Assembly (NCBI GenBank): GCA_902826155.1
Contig: CADEDU010000066.1
Span: forward strand, 31,452 to 41,161
Origin: an uncultured beta proteobacterium
GTDB taxonomy: Bacteria; Pseudomonadota; Gammaproteobacteria; Burkholderiales; SG8-39
Direction of reading: 5' to 3'
Length of the DNA: 9,710 bases
Of the stretch, positions 1 to 7,361 are shown piece after piece. The position numbers were made by a program, and so were the translations under genes. Below the pieces are notes generated by a model. It was not told the DNA's origin. It saw nothing but the letters and a program-made list of their open reading frames with translations, and did no database searches. Every line of letters starts with the position of its first letter. The stretch's first letter is position 1.

Positions 1-21
1 CATGGTACGGCTCCTATAAAA

Positions 22-39
22 GCACAATCGTTCTTGTGC
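22..39. repeat. Short inverted repeat, terminator-like on the minus strand
   Basis: GCACAA (22-27) and TTGTGC (34-39) form a perfect 6-bp stem around a 6-base loop. Read on the minus strand, the stem is followed by TTTTAT, as in a weak intrinsic terminator. The stem is short and half A/T, and no minus-strand gene leads into it from the right within the window. An operator site or chance are equally possible. Confidence 0.25.
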
Positions 40-232
40 GTAGCAGCATGATAGGGACTTGCAAGCATGTTTTCAAGGCGAAGTTACAGAATGGGGGTAT
101 TTGTTCGCCAATTCTGAGCGTGATCGAAGGCTTAATAGAACGAGCGTTCCTAAATGTGCATTTCGCTCACGCCAATACCAAGAAAACTAAACTGCTGGGG
201 CCAAAAATGATAGTTAGTGCTGGCTATTTTAC

Positions 233-238
233 GAAAGG
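233..238 (+). promoter_or_regulatory. Ribosome-binding site of the Ap4A phosphorylase gene
   Basis: GAAAGG lies 6 bases before the ATG at 245. It supports that ATG as the start rather than a later one. Confidence 0.5.
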
Positions 239-244
239 CGTCGC

Positions 245-1150
245 ATGAGCACCGAAAAGCGAACCGATCCACCCACCCCGTCGAAGCTGTGGGGCACCGC
301 GGCCGAGGTGGCGACTCGAGCGTTGCAGACCGGAGCCCTGCAACCGATCGATACGGTCGAGCAAGTCATCGCCGATGGGCCGATCCGCTTCGTGGTGCGC
401 GAGGTGTCGTCGCTGCTGCGCAAGTTCGCCGCGCAGGCCAGCGCCGCTCCGGCGCGCAATCCCTTCCTGCCGGTCGAGCCGGCGCTGCTGGTCGCCGATC
501 TTGCGCAGACACACGTCGTGCTGCTCAACAAGTTCCCCGTCATGGCCGAGCACCTGCTGGTGGTCACGCGCGAGTTCACCCCGCAAGACAGCCTCATCGC
601 CCGCGAAGACTTTGTTGCCCTTGCGCACGTCATGCTCGGCCGGCGTTGCATCGCCTTCTACAACGGCGGACGCGATGCCGGCGCGAGCCAGCCTCACCGT
701 CATCTGCAACTCGTGCCGCTGCCGCTTGAAGCGAGCGCAGTCGGGACGCCGATCGACCGGGTCCTGCAGCCGCTACGCAATCGGGAGGGGCGCAATATCG
801 CCAGCGAGCTGCGCTACAACCATGCGCTCGGCTGGATCGAGCCCGGCGCTTTCAGCAGCGAACGCGACGCGGAAACCGCCGGCAATGCGCTGCACGCATG
901 TTATCGGCGTCTGCTCGATGCGCTAGCCATCGGTGAAGTTGACATCGAGGGGGCGAGTCGCCAGTCGCAGCCCTACAACCTCGTCGCCACAAGCGAGTGG
1001 ATGTTGATCGTCCCTCGTACCCGCGAGCGATACGAAGGGATCTCGGTCAACGCGCTGGGCTTTGCCGGCTCGCTGTTCGTGAGAGACCATGGTCAGCTCG
1101 AGCTGGTCACGCGCATCGGCCCGCGCGCCGTGCTCGCCGCGGTCAGCTGA
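245..1150 (+). CDS. Ap4A phosphorylase / ATP adenylyltransferase (HIT/GalT-like superfamily)
   Basis: The 301-residue product looks like the Ap4A phosphorylase II family (yeast Apa1/Apa2 and bacterial relatives). These cytoplasmic enzymes split diadenosine tetraphosphate with phosphate into ATP and ADP, and so limit a stress-linked nucleotide. The active-site stretch is visible as N140-G-G-x-x-A-G-A-S-Q (to Q149) followed by H151-R-H153-L-Q155, the H-x-H-x-Q signature. By analogy with GalT the nucleophile would be H153. An upstream strand holds L94-N-K-F-P, and the C-terminal domain carries P243-Y-N-L, W252-M-L-I-V-P and the I266-S-V-N-A-L-G-F-A-G stretch typical of the family's C-terminal domain. 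Length is close to that of the yeast enzymes. The ATG at 245 has GAAAGG six bases upstream. The gene appears monocistronic and converges on the sensor-kinase gene, sharing an 8-bp overlap at the stops. Whether it prefers Ap4A, or ADP plus sulfate, cannot be read from sequence. Confidence 0.9.
   Translation: MSTEKRTDPPTPSKLWGTAAEVATRALQTGALQPIDTVEQVIADGPIRFVVREVSSLLRKFAAQASAAPARNPFLPVEPALLVADLAQTHVVLLNKFPVMAEHLLVVTREFTPQDSLIAREDFVALAHVMLGRRCIAFYNGGRDAGASQPHRHLQLVPLPLEASAVGTPIDRVLQPLRNREGRNIASELRYNHALGWIEPGAFSSERDAETAGNALHACYRRLLDALAIGEVDIEGASRQSQPYNLVATSEWMLIVPRTRERYEGISVNALGFAGSLFVRDHGQLELVTRIGPRAVLAAVS
1143..1150. other. Palindrome holding both convergent stop codons
   Basis: TCAGCTGA is its own reverse complement. 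Its TGA on the plus strand ends the Ap4A phosphorylase, and its TGA on the minus strand ends the sensor kinase. The two coding regions therefore overlap by 8 bp with no room for an intrinsic terminator between them, so the transcripts must overlap tail to tail. Confidence 0.9.
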
Positions 1151-4100
1151 CCGGAACGGGCTGCTCCATGCTCACGGATTCGGCGAGCACGCCCGCCACA
1201 CTCTGGTACTCGGCCTGCGCGGCCCTGTGCATCGCATCCAGTCCGTCGAGGCTCTGGTTGCGCGCGCGCATTTCCATCTCCTTGCAAAGCCTTGAGAGCC
1301 GCAAAGCGCCCACCGTGGCACTCGACGACTTGAGCGAGTGCGACAGCCGCCGTGTCTCCTCGATTTCGCCCTCGTTGATCGCATCCCCAAGGCGTGCGAG
1401 CAGTCGCGGTGTTTCATTGGTGTAGGTCGCAACAACACGCGCGACGACGTTCGGGCCACCGGGTTGCTGCAGCCGGCGGATCGCCGCCAGCGCACTTGGA
1501 TCGAATGCCGGCCCTTCGGCATCGGACTCCGCTTGCGATTCGTGCGCAACCGGTTTGGCGATGATCACGGGCTGCCGCGGCACCACTCCGCGTCGCAACC
1601 ATCGCTCGAGCACCGCTGCCAGCTCAGGCTGGCTGTAAGGCTTGGCGAGATAGTCGTCCATCCCTGCTTCGAGGCAACGTTCCCGATCGCCCTGCATCGC
1701 GTTTGCGGTCAACGCGATGATCGGAATGCGCGTCCCGGCACCGGCAGGCGAGCGCGCCTCGCGTGCACGGATCTGCCCCGAGGCGGCAAAGCCGTCCATT
1801 ACCGGCATCTGGCAATCCATGAGGATCAGATCGAAGTTGGCTTCGCCGGCCAGCTTCACGGCAGCGGCGCCATCAGCGGCCCAAGCCGCGGTGCAACCCA
1901 GGCTCTCCAGCATCATCATCGCAATGTCGCGATTGACTTCGTTGTCCTCGGCCAGCAGGACGCGCGCGCCGAGCTGTTTCGCGGTCCGCTCACCTCGCTC
2001 GGCCGAGTCCGCGCCAGGCTGCGCGTCAACACCCAGCACGCGCTCGATCAGCCGAACCAGTTCGCCCTGGCGCGCCGGCTTCGAAAGATGAGCGGCGAGG
2101 GTCCCCGCTCGAACCGCCGCAGGAATCTCGGGCGTATCGAGCGACGTCAACAGGATGACCGGCGTGCCGCGCAGCGATTCGTCGTTCTTGACCAGTTCGG
2201 CGAATCCCAGACCGTCCATGCCCGGCATCTTCTGATCGGAAACGATGATCTGGTACGGCTCGCCACGACGAACAGCAGCCCGCAGCAGCGGCACCGCACG
2301 CTCGGCATTGGGTGCGGCCTCGATGCGCAGCCCAGCCTTGCCAAGTTGGTGCTGCAGAATCTCGCGGTTGGTCTTGTTGTCTTCGACGATCAGCGCGCGC
2401 AAACCGTGCAGACTGGGGTGCACCGCGTCGCGCTCCACTGCGTTCCATTTGGCGCCGAGCTGAACGGTGAACCAGAACGTGCTGCCCAACTCGGCGTTGC
2501 GCTCGGCGTGAATGGTGCCGCCCATCATTTCGACGAGTTGCTTGCTGATCGCCAGACCCAGGCCGGTGCCGCCGAACTTGCGGGTAGTGGAGCCGTCAGC
2601 CTGCGTGAATGCGGCGAACAGGCGCGCCAGCGACTCGGGATTCAGGCCGATGCCGGTGTCGCGAACGCGCACCATCACGGTTTGCATGGATCCCTCGGTA
2701 CCGCGCTCTACGGTCGCGGCACCCGATTCATTGGCACTCGTACCGTTTGCAGCCAGCACCTCGACGGCGACCTCCCCGCGTTCGGTGAACTTGATCGCAT
2801 TGCTGACCAGATTCGTGAGTACCTGCCGCAGCCGCAGCGGGTCACCGAACATCGTCGGGGCCAGATCGTCGGCCACTCGGCAGGTGAGCTCCAGCCCCTT
2901 GTGCGTGGCGCGCTCGCCCATCAGCTCGATCACGTCTTCGGTGAGGCGGCGCAGATCGAAGTCGACCCGCTCCAGTTCCATCTTGCCCGCCTCGATCTTC
3001 GAGAAATCGAGAATGTCGTTGATGATTCCGAGCAACGCACGGCCCGAACGATGGATGGTTTCGGCAATCTGACGCTGGCGGCCTTCCAGGCGCGAGTGCA
3101 GCAGCAGTTCAGCCATGCCAAGCACCCCGTTCATCGGGGTGCGAATCTCGTGGCTCATGTTCGCCAGGAACTGCGACTTGGCCTTGCTCGCGGCCTCAGC
3201 GGCTTCCTTGGCCGCGCGCAGTTCCCTCTCGCGCTCACGCAACGCCTGTTCGGCCTGCGCACGTTGCGTGATGTCCAGGAACACGGTGTAGGTTCCGACC
3301 ACCACACCCTCGTCGTTCACGTCGGGGACGTGCCGGCCCGAATGCCAGACCGGATTGCCCTGTGGATCGACGCGCTCGCGCTCGATCGGCACCACTTCGC
3401 CCGCCAGCGCGCGGCGCAAGTTCGGCTCGATGTCCAGCCACACCTGTTCACCCACGACGTCGCGGACGTTGCGATCGACGACTGCTTCGAAGCTCTTGCC
3501 CAGCCACAACTCCTGCGCGCGATTTACGTAGCGATAGCGCAGGTCCGCATCGATGTAGGTGATGGTGACCGGAATCTGGTCCATGATGATGCGCAACCGG
3601 CGCTCGGCACGGCGCACCGCTTCCAGGGCGCGCGTGTGCTCGGTGACATCGCACGCGAACAAGTGGCAACCGACCAGCTCACCGTCGGCACTGCGTGCGG
3701 GCGCAAGCGTCGCATGCAGCCGCATGGCGCCGCGAGCGGTATGCACGTACTCCCAGTCGAACGTGCACCGCTCGCCCGCGCGAACACGGTCCCATTGCGC
3801 ACGGATCTCTTCGAAGTTCGGTCCGCCGACAATCTCGCTCAGCGGCCGGTCGAGCGCGGCCTCGAGGTCGAAACCGGTCCACTGCGCCATCGTGTGATTG
3901 AGGAATCGGCAGCGCCCGCCCACATCGAAATACGCCGCCAACGTCGGCATTGCCGCGAGGTTCGCGCGCAATATCGCGGAGTCGTCGCGCGCGGCATCGG
4001 TTTTCGATGCTGCGGCCGAGTCCGAATTGCTCGCCACCGCTGATGCGCTTACCAGCCTCCTGCCGTAAGCAAGGACCACTAACACCGACACTGCCCCGAC

Positions 4101-4250
4101 CAGAAGCAGCGAATGCATGATCGACTTCGTTGCGCCAGGGTCTGCGGCGAGTTTCCACCCAAGCCCGCCGCTTGCCATCGCCGCCAACACGATGCCGATG
4201 AGGCGTCCATATCCGCCCGAGATGTTGTTGCCTTCGGCAGAGGGTTTCAT
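1143..4250 (-). CDS. Hybrid sensor histidine kinase, PAS-PAS-HisKA-HATPase-REC-REC-HPt
   Basis: This 1035-residue inner-membrane kinase resembles BarA/ArcB-type hybrid kinases in layout. Two TM helices (about 17-36 and 44-63) are separated by only a short loop, so there is no periplasmic sensor; sensing probably lies in the membrane or in two cytoplasmic PAS domains (about 92-208 and 216-332). A charged helical linker (330-360) leads to HisKA with S-H367-E-I-R-T-P. The HATPase domain shows N480/N484 (N box), D531-T-G-I-G and G560-G-T-G-L-G-L. Receiver 1 has E623/D624, phospho-acceptor D672 and K724. Receiver 2 has E768/D769, D812, T848 and K870. The C-terminal HPt has S970-H971-S-L-K. All residues expected for an H367 to Asp to H971 relay are present. 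The start ATG (4248-4250) follows TAGGAG, which overlaps the stop of the upstream phosphatase gene; the gap is 10 bp, so the two are probably co-transcribed. No separate output regulator lies in the window. The signal is unknown. Confidence 0.95.
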   Translation of the reverse strand: MKPSAEGNNISGGYGRLIGIVLAAMASGGLGWKLAADPGATKSIMHSLLLVGAVSVLVVLAYGRRLVSASAVASNSDSAAASKTDAARDDSAILRANLAAMPTLAAYFDVGGRCRFLNHTMAQWTGFDLEAALDRPLSEIVGGPNFEEIRAQWDRVRAGERCTFDWEYVHTARGAMRLHATLAPARSADGELVGCHLFACDVTEHTRALEAVRRAERRLRIIMDQIPVTITYIDADLRYRYVNRAQELWLGKSFEAVVDRNVRDVVGEQVWLDIEPNLRRALAGEVVPIERERVDPQGNPVWHSGRHVPDVNDEGVVVGTYTVFLDITQRAQAEQALRERERELRAAKEAAEAASKAKSQFLANMSHEIRTPMNGVLGMAELLLHSRLEGRQRQIAETIHRSGRALLGIINDILDFSKIEAGKMELERVDFDLRRLTEDVIELMGERATHKGLELTCRVADDLAPTMFGDPLRLRQVLTNLVSNAIKFTERGEVAVEVLAANGTSANESGAATVERGTEGSMQTVMVRVRDTGIGLNPESLARLFAAFTQADGSTTRKFGGTGLGLAISKQLVEMMGGTIHAERNAELGSTFWFTVQLGAKWNAVERDAVHPSLHGLRALIVEDNKTNREILQHQLGKAGLRIEAAPNAERAVPLLRAAVRRGEPYQIIVSDQKMPGMDGLGFAELVKNDESLRGTPVILLTSLDTPEIPAAVRAGTLAAHLSKPARQGELVRLIERVLGVDAQPGADSAERGERTAKQLGARVLLAEDNEVNRDIAMMMLESLGCTAAWAADGAAAVKLAGEANFDLILMDCQMPVMDGFAASGQIRAREARSPAGAGTRIPIIALTANAMQGDRERCLEAGMDDYLAKPYSQPELAAVLERWLRRGVVPRQPVIIAKPVAHESQAESDAEGPAFDPSALAAIRRLQQPGGPNVVARVVATYTNETPRLLARLGDAINEGEIEETRRLSHSLKSSSATVGALRLSRLCKEMEMRARNQSLDGLDAMHRAAQAEYQSVAGVLAESVSMEQPVPVS

Positions 4251-4257
4251 GGGAGTG

Positions 4258-4263
4258 CTCCTA
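4258..4263 (-). promoter_or_regulatory. Ribosome-binding site of the sensor kinase, overlapping the upstream stop
   Basis: Read on the minus strand this is TAGGAG, 7 bases before the kinase ATG. The first three bases (TAG) are the stop codon of the histidine-phosphatase gene, so ribosomes ending there sit on the kinase start site. This suggests coupled translation. Confidence 0.7.
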
Positions 4264-4917
4264 ATCGAGCGTTGCTAGGGATTGGGTATGACTCGCCAGG
4301 GTGGCGAGATAGGCCTGCAATGTGGTGCGCACGGCGTCGGGGCAGGTGGGCAGCTCGAACTTGCCTAACTCGCCGCTGCCCAGTCGTAACCTTCCAGACC
4401 CGCCTGTCAGCGTGTTGAGCGCGCGGCCCACACCGCTGCTGCTCACGATCAATGGCATCTGCGGCAGCTTGGGCAGCAGCCGCTCGAGCGCTTCGGCGAT
4501 CCTGCGCATGAACGCTTCCTCGGATTCGCCCCCGGGAGGCGTCACGTGTTGTGCCAGCAGATGCTCGGTCTGCGCGTACGGCGTGCGGTTCCACTGGCCA
4601 AGCAGGCGTTCGTTCAGCATCGGCTCGACCAGGATCGGCACCTTGCCCAACGTCATGCCGATGATCGCGGCCGTCTCGCGCGTACGCTCCAGCGCGCTCG
4701 ACACGATGATCCCGATGTCCAGATTCATCGCGCGCAGTCGTGCAGCCGTCTCGTGGGCTTGGCGCCGGCCCAAGTCGGTGAGCGGAACGTCGAGATCCCC
4801 GCCGCAACGCAGTCTGCGGACGTTCAACTCGGTGGCCCCATGGCGCACGAAGTAGAGCGTGCGCACGGTGCCGTGCTCGCTTGCCGGGACGAGACTGTGG
4901 GAACAGGTCTTGGCCAT
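4261..4917 (-). CDS. Histidine phosphatase superfamily protein (phosphoglycerate-mutase-like) lacking the second catalytic His
   Basis: The product is 218 residues from the chosen ATG. The family fold is clear: L21-Y-F-V-R25-H26-G27-A-T-E with phospho-acceptor H26, D43-V-P-L-T-D-L-G, S73-S-A-L-E-R78-T-R-E-T-A with the second phosphate-binding Arg, N102-E103-R with the usual acid, and G130-E-S. The usual V-S-H-G-G-V-I-R motif near the end instead reads V158-S-S-S-G-V-G-R165, so the second active-site His is Ser160. The enzyme may be altered, weak or inactive, or belong to a subgroup with this substitution. Substrate is unknown; CobC-, mutase- and SixA-like roles all share this fold. The open frame continues upstream into the hydrolase gene, but similarity begins only after the ATG at 4917. 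A GTG at 4866, directly before R-T-L-Y-F-V-R-H-G, is a plausible alternative start. Neither start has a strong ribosome-binding site. It lies 41 bp after the hydrolase and 10 bp before the kinase. Confidence 0.85.
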   Translation of the reverse strand: MAKTCSHSLVPASEHGTVRTLYFVRHGATELNVRRLRCGGDLDVPLTDLGRRQAHETAARLRAMNLDIGIIVSSALERTRETAAIIGMTLGKVPILVEPMLNERLLGQWNRTPYAQTEHLLAQHVTPPGGESEEAFMRRIAEALERLLPKLPQMPLIVSSSGVGRALNTLTGGSGRLRLGSGELGKFELPTCPDAVRTTLQAYLATLASHTQSLATLD

Positions 4918-4958
4918 GGTCGATGTGAGTGACCGGATATCGCGCGATTCGCGTTGAC

Positions 4959-6173
4959 TCAACCGAGCGCGCCGAGCGGTGCGAACGGCACGGGCGAGCC
5001 GGCAAGAGGCTCGCGCTGCGGTGCGTGCAGCACTGTCCACTCGCCTTGCGCCTGACCGGTGCCGAGCAGCCAGTCGCGAATGAACCAGATCTGATTGCGG
5101 TCGGCCAATACCGGCGTGTGTCCGGTGTCGGGCACGTGCATCACGGTGATCGGTTTGGTACGGGTCATGCGCCGGATCGTGCGTTCGAGCAGCGCGTCCG
5201 AACGCATGCCGTGGATCAGCATGATCGGACTGCGCAGCCGTTCCCACTGCGCCCACTGATGCAGGCTCTTGTGCGCATCGCGGCGATAGGCCTGCAGCGC
5301 GCGCACGTCGTGGCGATACACCCGCCCGCCTTCTTCGTCCGACCAGCGGGTCTGATGGAAGGTCAGATTGAACCGGATGTCGTCGCTGATCGGACCGTCG
5401 TTCTTCTGCGACGCACCGATACGACGCAGCAGATCGGCCGGATCGCGAAACACATAGTGTCGCGCGAGCGTCTCGGCGCGACGCTTGCGGCGCGAGCTGG
5501 GCATGTAAGGGCCGATGTCGTTCAGGATCAGCCGCGGGACCAGATTCGGATGCCGCGCTGCGAGCTCGATCGCGGCGGTGCCGCCCAGCGACGAGCCCAG
5601 GATCGCATAAGGCTGGCTACCCAGATGCACGATCAACTGGCGCAACTGCTCGACGCAGGTCGCAAGCGAATAGTCTCGCTCATCGGCCATCCACGCCGAA
5701 CGCCCGCGTCCGACCCAGTCCATGCATACGATGCGGAAGCGGTCGCTCAGATCGGCCGCGAGATAGTTGAAACGCATCGCCGTGTTCACCACGCCGCCGC
5801 AGCACACCAGTATCGGCGCGTCCTTCGCACCCCAGTCGGTGTAGGCCACTCGCACCGGATACTCACGGCGAAAGCGCTGCGGCACGCCACGTTGCAAACG
5901 GGTCGGATGAACGTAGTCGAAGTGATCGAGCCGGAACTTGTGGTGAAACCGGCCGACGATGCGGCTGGCCACCGCCATGTACTCGTTCCAGGTGGTGAAC
6001 ACGCGTTCACGTCGGGCCACACGCGGCTCCCAGTCCGGAGCAATGCCGCGCGCGACGATCCGTGGCTTGACTATCGTCTTGACCGCGGACCCTGACGCGA
6101 CAGGTGCGCGTCGTGCGCCTTCCGTGGCGGTCGCCTTTGCGACCGCTGCGAGCGAACCGGCACTGTTACGCAT
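4959..6173 (-). CDS. Alpha/beta hydrolase
   Basis: With the ATG at 6173 the product is 404 residues; numbering here is from that start. The core is an alpha/beta-hydrolase fold. The nucleophile elbow is G193-S-S195-L-G-G, the acid is probably D326 in G-M-R-S-D-A-L-L-E, and the base is H352 in D-T-G-H-T-P-V. The strand D152-W-V-G-R-G-R-S before the nucleophile is typical of esterase-, lipase- and MenH-like members. At the oxyanion-hole loop, the common H-G is replaced by C124-C-G-G. The N-terminal 45 or so residues are of low complexity with no clear signal peptide; residues 46-95 are unlike a minimal hydrolase and may form a cap or docking segment. The ATG at 6173 follows GGGAGG by 10 bases. 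An ATG at 6227 (AGGA three bases upstream) and a GTG at 6248 remain possible. It is the first gene of the minus-strand cluster with the phosphatase and kinase. The substrate cannot be inferred. Confidence 0.85.
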   Translation of the reverse strand: MRNSAGSLAAVAKATATEGARRAPVASGSAVKTIVKPRIVARGIAPDWEPRVARRERVFTTWNEYMAVASRIVGRFHHKFRLDHFDYVHPTRLQRGVPQRFRREYPVRVAYTDWGAKDAPILVCCGGVVNTAMRFNYLAADLSDRFRIVCMDWVGRGRSAWMADERDYSLATCVEQLRQLIVHLGSQPYAILGSSLGGTAAIELAARHPNLVPRLILNDIGPYMPSSRRKRRAETLARHYVFRDPADLLRRIGASQKNDGPISDDIRFNLTFHQTRWSDEEGGRVYRHDVRALQAYRRDAHKSLHQWAQWERLRSPIMLIHGMRSDALLERTIRRMTRTKPITVMHVPDTGHTPVLADRNQIWFIRDWLLGTGQAQGEWTVLHAPQREPLAGSPVPFAPLGALG

Positions 6174-6593
6174 CGCCAGCACGCCTCCCACTCGTATCTC
6201 TAGTTGGATCCATGTCGTCGTTCTCATCGGTCCTGCGCGCTCGCGCACGACCGGCTCTTGTTCGTTCGGGGCTCGAAAAAAATCACACTCGCTCGCACCG
6301 GGCGGGCGCGGCGAGCAGGGTGAGCAAGATGCGTTCTGGATCGCGCCACACCGTGAGAAATAGCGGCCCGCGCTGGTCTTTTTGGGTCGTTGTGCGGAAA
6401 GGCGTCACGACTGTCGTATGCAGCGCACCCCGCCTCGCTAAACCAGCCGAACTTCGTGCCGATAACCAGGCTGTGTCATGGCGCGCGGGCCGCATTCGTC
6501 GCAAGCAAGCACCCGAGCTGCGGCAAACCCGGCGCCAATTTGTTTCCCACTACAGCTACCTGGCAGGAACCCTCCGGAAGGCATGGCCACGAC
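6174..6593. other. Divergent intergenic region
   Basis: About 420 bp separates the minus-strand hydrolase cluster from the plus-strand sensor/transporter cluster, so it should hold promoters for both. I see a run of seven A at 6276-6282 and T-rich patches (for example around 6379-6383), but no convincing -35/-10 pair, sigma-54 site, strong hairpin or repeat. Open frames crossing it have no recognisable protein features. If the hydrolase starts upstream at 6227 or 6248, the region shrinks accordingly. Confidence 0.5.
6184..6189 (-). promoter_or_regulatory. Probable ribosome-binding site of the alpha/beta hydrolase
   Basis: Read on the minus strand this is GGGAGG, 10 bases before the ATG at 6173. 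It is the strongest such site near the possible starts and is why I prefer 6173 over 6227 or 6248. Confidence 0.45.
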
Positions 6594-7361
6594 ATGGAAT
6601 CGACCAGACCTCGAATGATCGCGGTGGCGGTGATCGTGTGCCTATTTGCCGTGGGCATGGCCGCGTTCCTCAACTACTTCAAGTACCGCTCGACCGTCGA
6701 CCGCATCGTCAAGGCGCGACTCGCGGTGGTTGGTCTGTCGATCGAGAACAGTATCCAGGCTTCGTTGGCCCTGGGGCTCTCGTTCTCCGATCTGGGCATG
6801 CTGCAGGGCCTGATCGATCGCGAGACGGCGACCCATGAGCTGATCCAGGGCATCGACATCTTCGATACCGACGGCAAGCCGCTCTACAGCACAGACCGGA
6901 TGCGCGCCGGCCGCAGCGTGTCTGCTGCCTGGGTCAACGCGGCGCGCCGCACAAAGGAAGCCAATTGGTTCGTGCAGGAAGGCGCCGAGTCGGCGGTGGG
7001 AATCTCGATCAAGAACAACTTCGGATTGACGGTCGGACACCTTGCGCTGCGCTATTCGCACGACAAGATTGACGTCGCGGCGCGCGAAGTCGGCCAACAC
7101 CTCGCGCTCATGGCGATGCTCATATTCATCGGCGCCGCGTTGTTGGCATCGATCGCGCTGGTGCTGGTGATGCGGACCGTCGAGCGCGACATGCGACAGG
7201 TCGAAGCAGTCCTCAGCAATCCGGAAGGCCCACGTAATCCGGCCGTCCTTGGACGCGGGCTGTTCGGGCCGGCACTGGTGCGCTTCTTCGAGAACGTTCG
7301 CACCGCCGAGCTGCAGATCGCCGCGCTGCGGGCCAAGCTTTCACGCGGGGCGCAGTCATGA
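6594..7361 (+). CDS. Two-TM sensor-like membrane protein of unknown function
   Basis: I do not recognise a named family. The 255-residue product has an N-terminal TM helix (about 8-29), a periplasmic segment (30-166), a second TM helix (169-193) and a cytoplasmic tail of about 60 residues ending in an amphipathic helix. This is the layout of Cache/HAMP-type sensors without an output domain. The periplasmic part contains I87-D-I-F-D-T-D-G-K-P-L-Y, like the D-x-x-G strand pair common in PAS/Cache-fold ligand domains, and a late strand G144-L-T-V-G-H-L. The ATG at 6594 begins just before the first TM helix; GGAAGG lies 12 bases upstream, which is long. The frame stays open back to 6390, but that extension looks non-coding. 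The stop overlaps the next ATG (ATGA), and the next protein begins with the same kind of module, so the two may be partners. Confidence 0.75.
   Translation: MESTRPRMIAVAVIVCLFAVGMAAFLNYFKYRSTVDRIVKARLAVVGLSIENSIQASLALGLSFSDLGMLQGLIDRETATHELIQGIDIFDTDGKPLYSTDRMRAGRSVSAAWVNAARRTKEANWFVQEGAESAVGISIKNNFGLTVGHLALRYSHDKIDVAAREVGQHLALMAMLIFIGAALLASIALVLVMRTVERDMRQVEAVLSNPEGPRNPAVLGRGLFGPALVRFFENVRTAELQIAALRAKLSRGAQS

Larger units (their letters stand above)
1..244. other. AT-richer leader without a supported gene
   Basis: This stretch precedes the Ap4A phosphorylase gene. Counting bases gives about 108 G+C in the first 240 (45%), clearly below the coding DNA that follows. A 70-codon open frame beginning with GTG at 36 crosses it and overlaps the next gene by four bases. 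It has no recognisable motif and no convincing ribosome-binding site, so I do not call it. The region should hold the promoter for the gene at 245. A weak pair (TTGCAA at 59-64, TTACAG at 84-89, 19-bp spacer) is visible but too poor to assert. The only clear structure is the inverted repeat at 22-39. The base composition would fit a regulatory region or foreign/decayed DNA. Confidence 0.5.

Noticed and set aside
36..248. 70-codon plus-strand frame before the Ap4A phosphorylase gene
   Set aside because: It starts with GTG, has no good ribosome-binding site, no recognisable motif, and overlaps the start of a clear gene. It could be a decayed fragment, but nothing supports expression.
1338..4043. 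901-codon plus-strand frame opposite the sensor kinase
   Set aside because: It lies wholly antisense to a kinase with all catalytic motifs. Its protein is rich in Arg, His, Gln and Ala with no domain, as expected of a high-GC antisense shadow.
4918..5256. N-terminal extension of the phosphatase frame by 113 codons
   Set aside because: It overlaps the hydrolase gene in another frame, is Arg/Ala/His-rich, and lies before the point where family similarity begins.
4929..6095. 388-codon plus-strand frame opposite the hydrolase
   Set aside because: Antisense shadow of a gene with an intact Ser-Asp-His triad; no motifs of its own.
6276..6282. Run of seven A as a possible minus-strand terminator tail
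   Set aside because: No stable GC-rich stem sits directly next to it, and no minus-strand gene ends there.
6283..6504. 73-codon minus-strand frame in the divergent intergenic region
   Set aside because: Composition is Arg/Ala/Thr-rich with no motif and no ribosome-binding site; it is more likely promoter DNA.
6390..6593. N-terminal extension of the small sensor protein by 68 codons
   Set aside because: The extension has no hydrophobic or domain pattern, and the ATG at 6594 sits naturally just before the first TM helix with a purine-rich stretch upstream.
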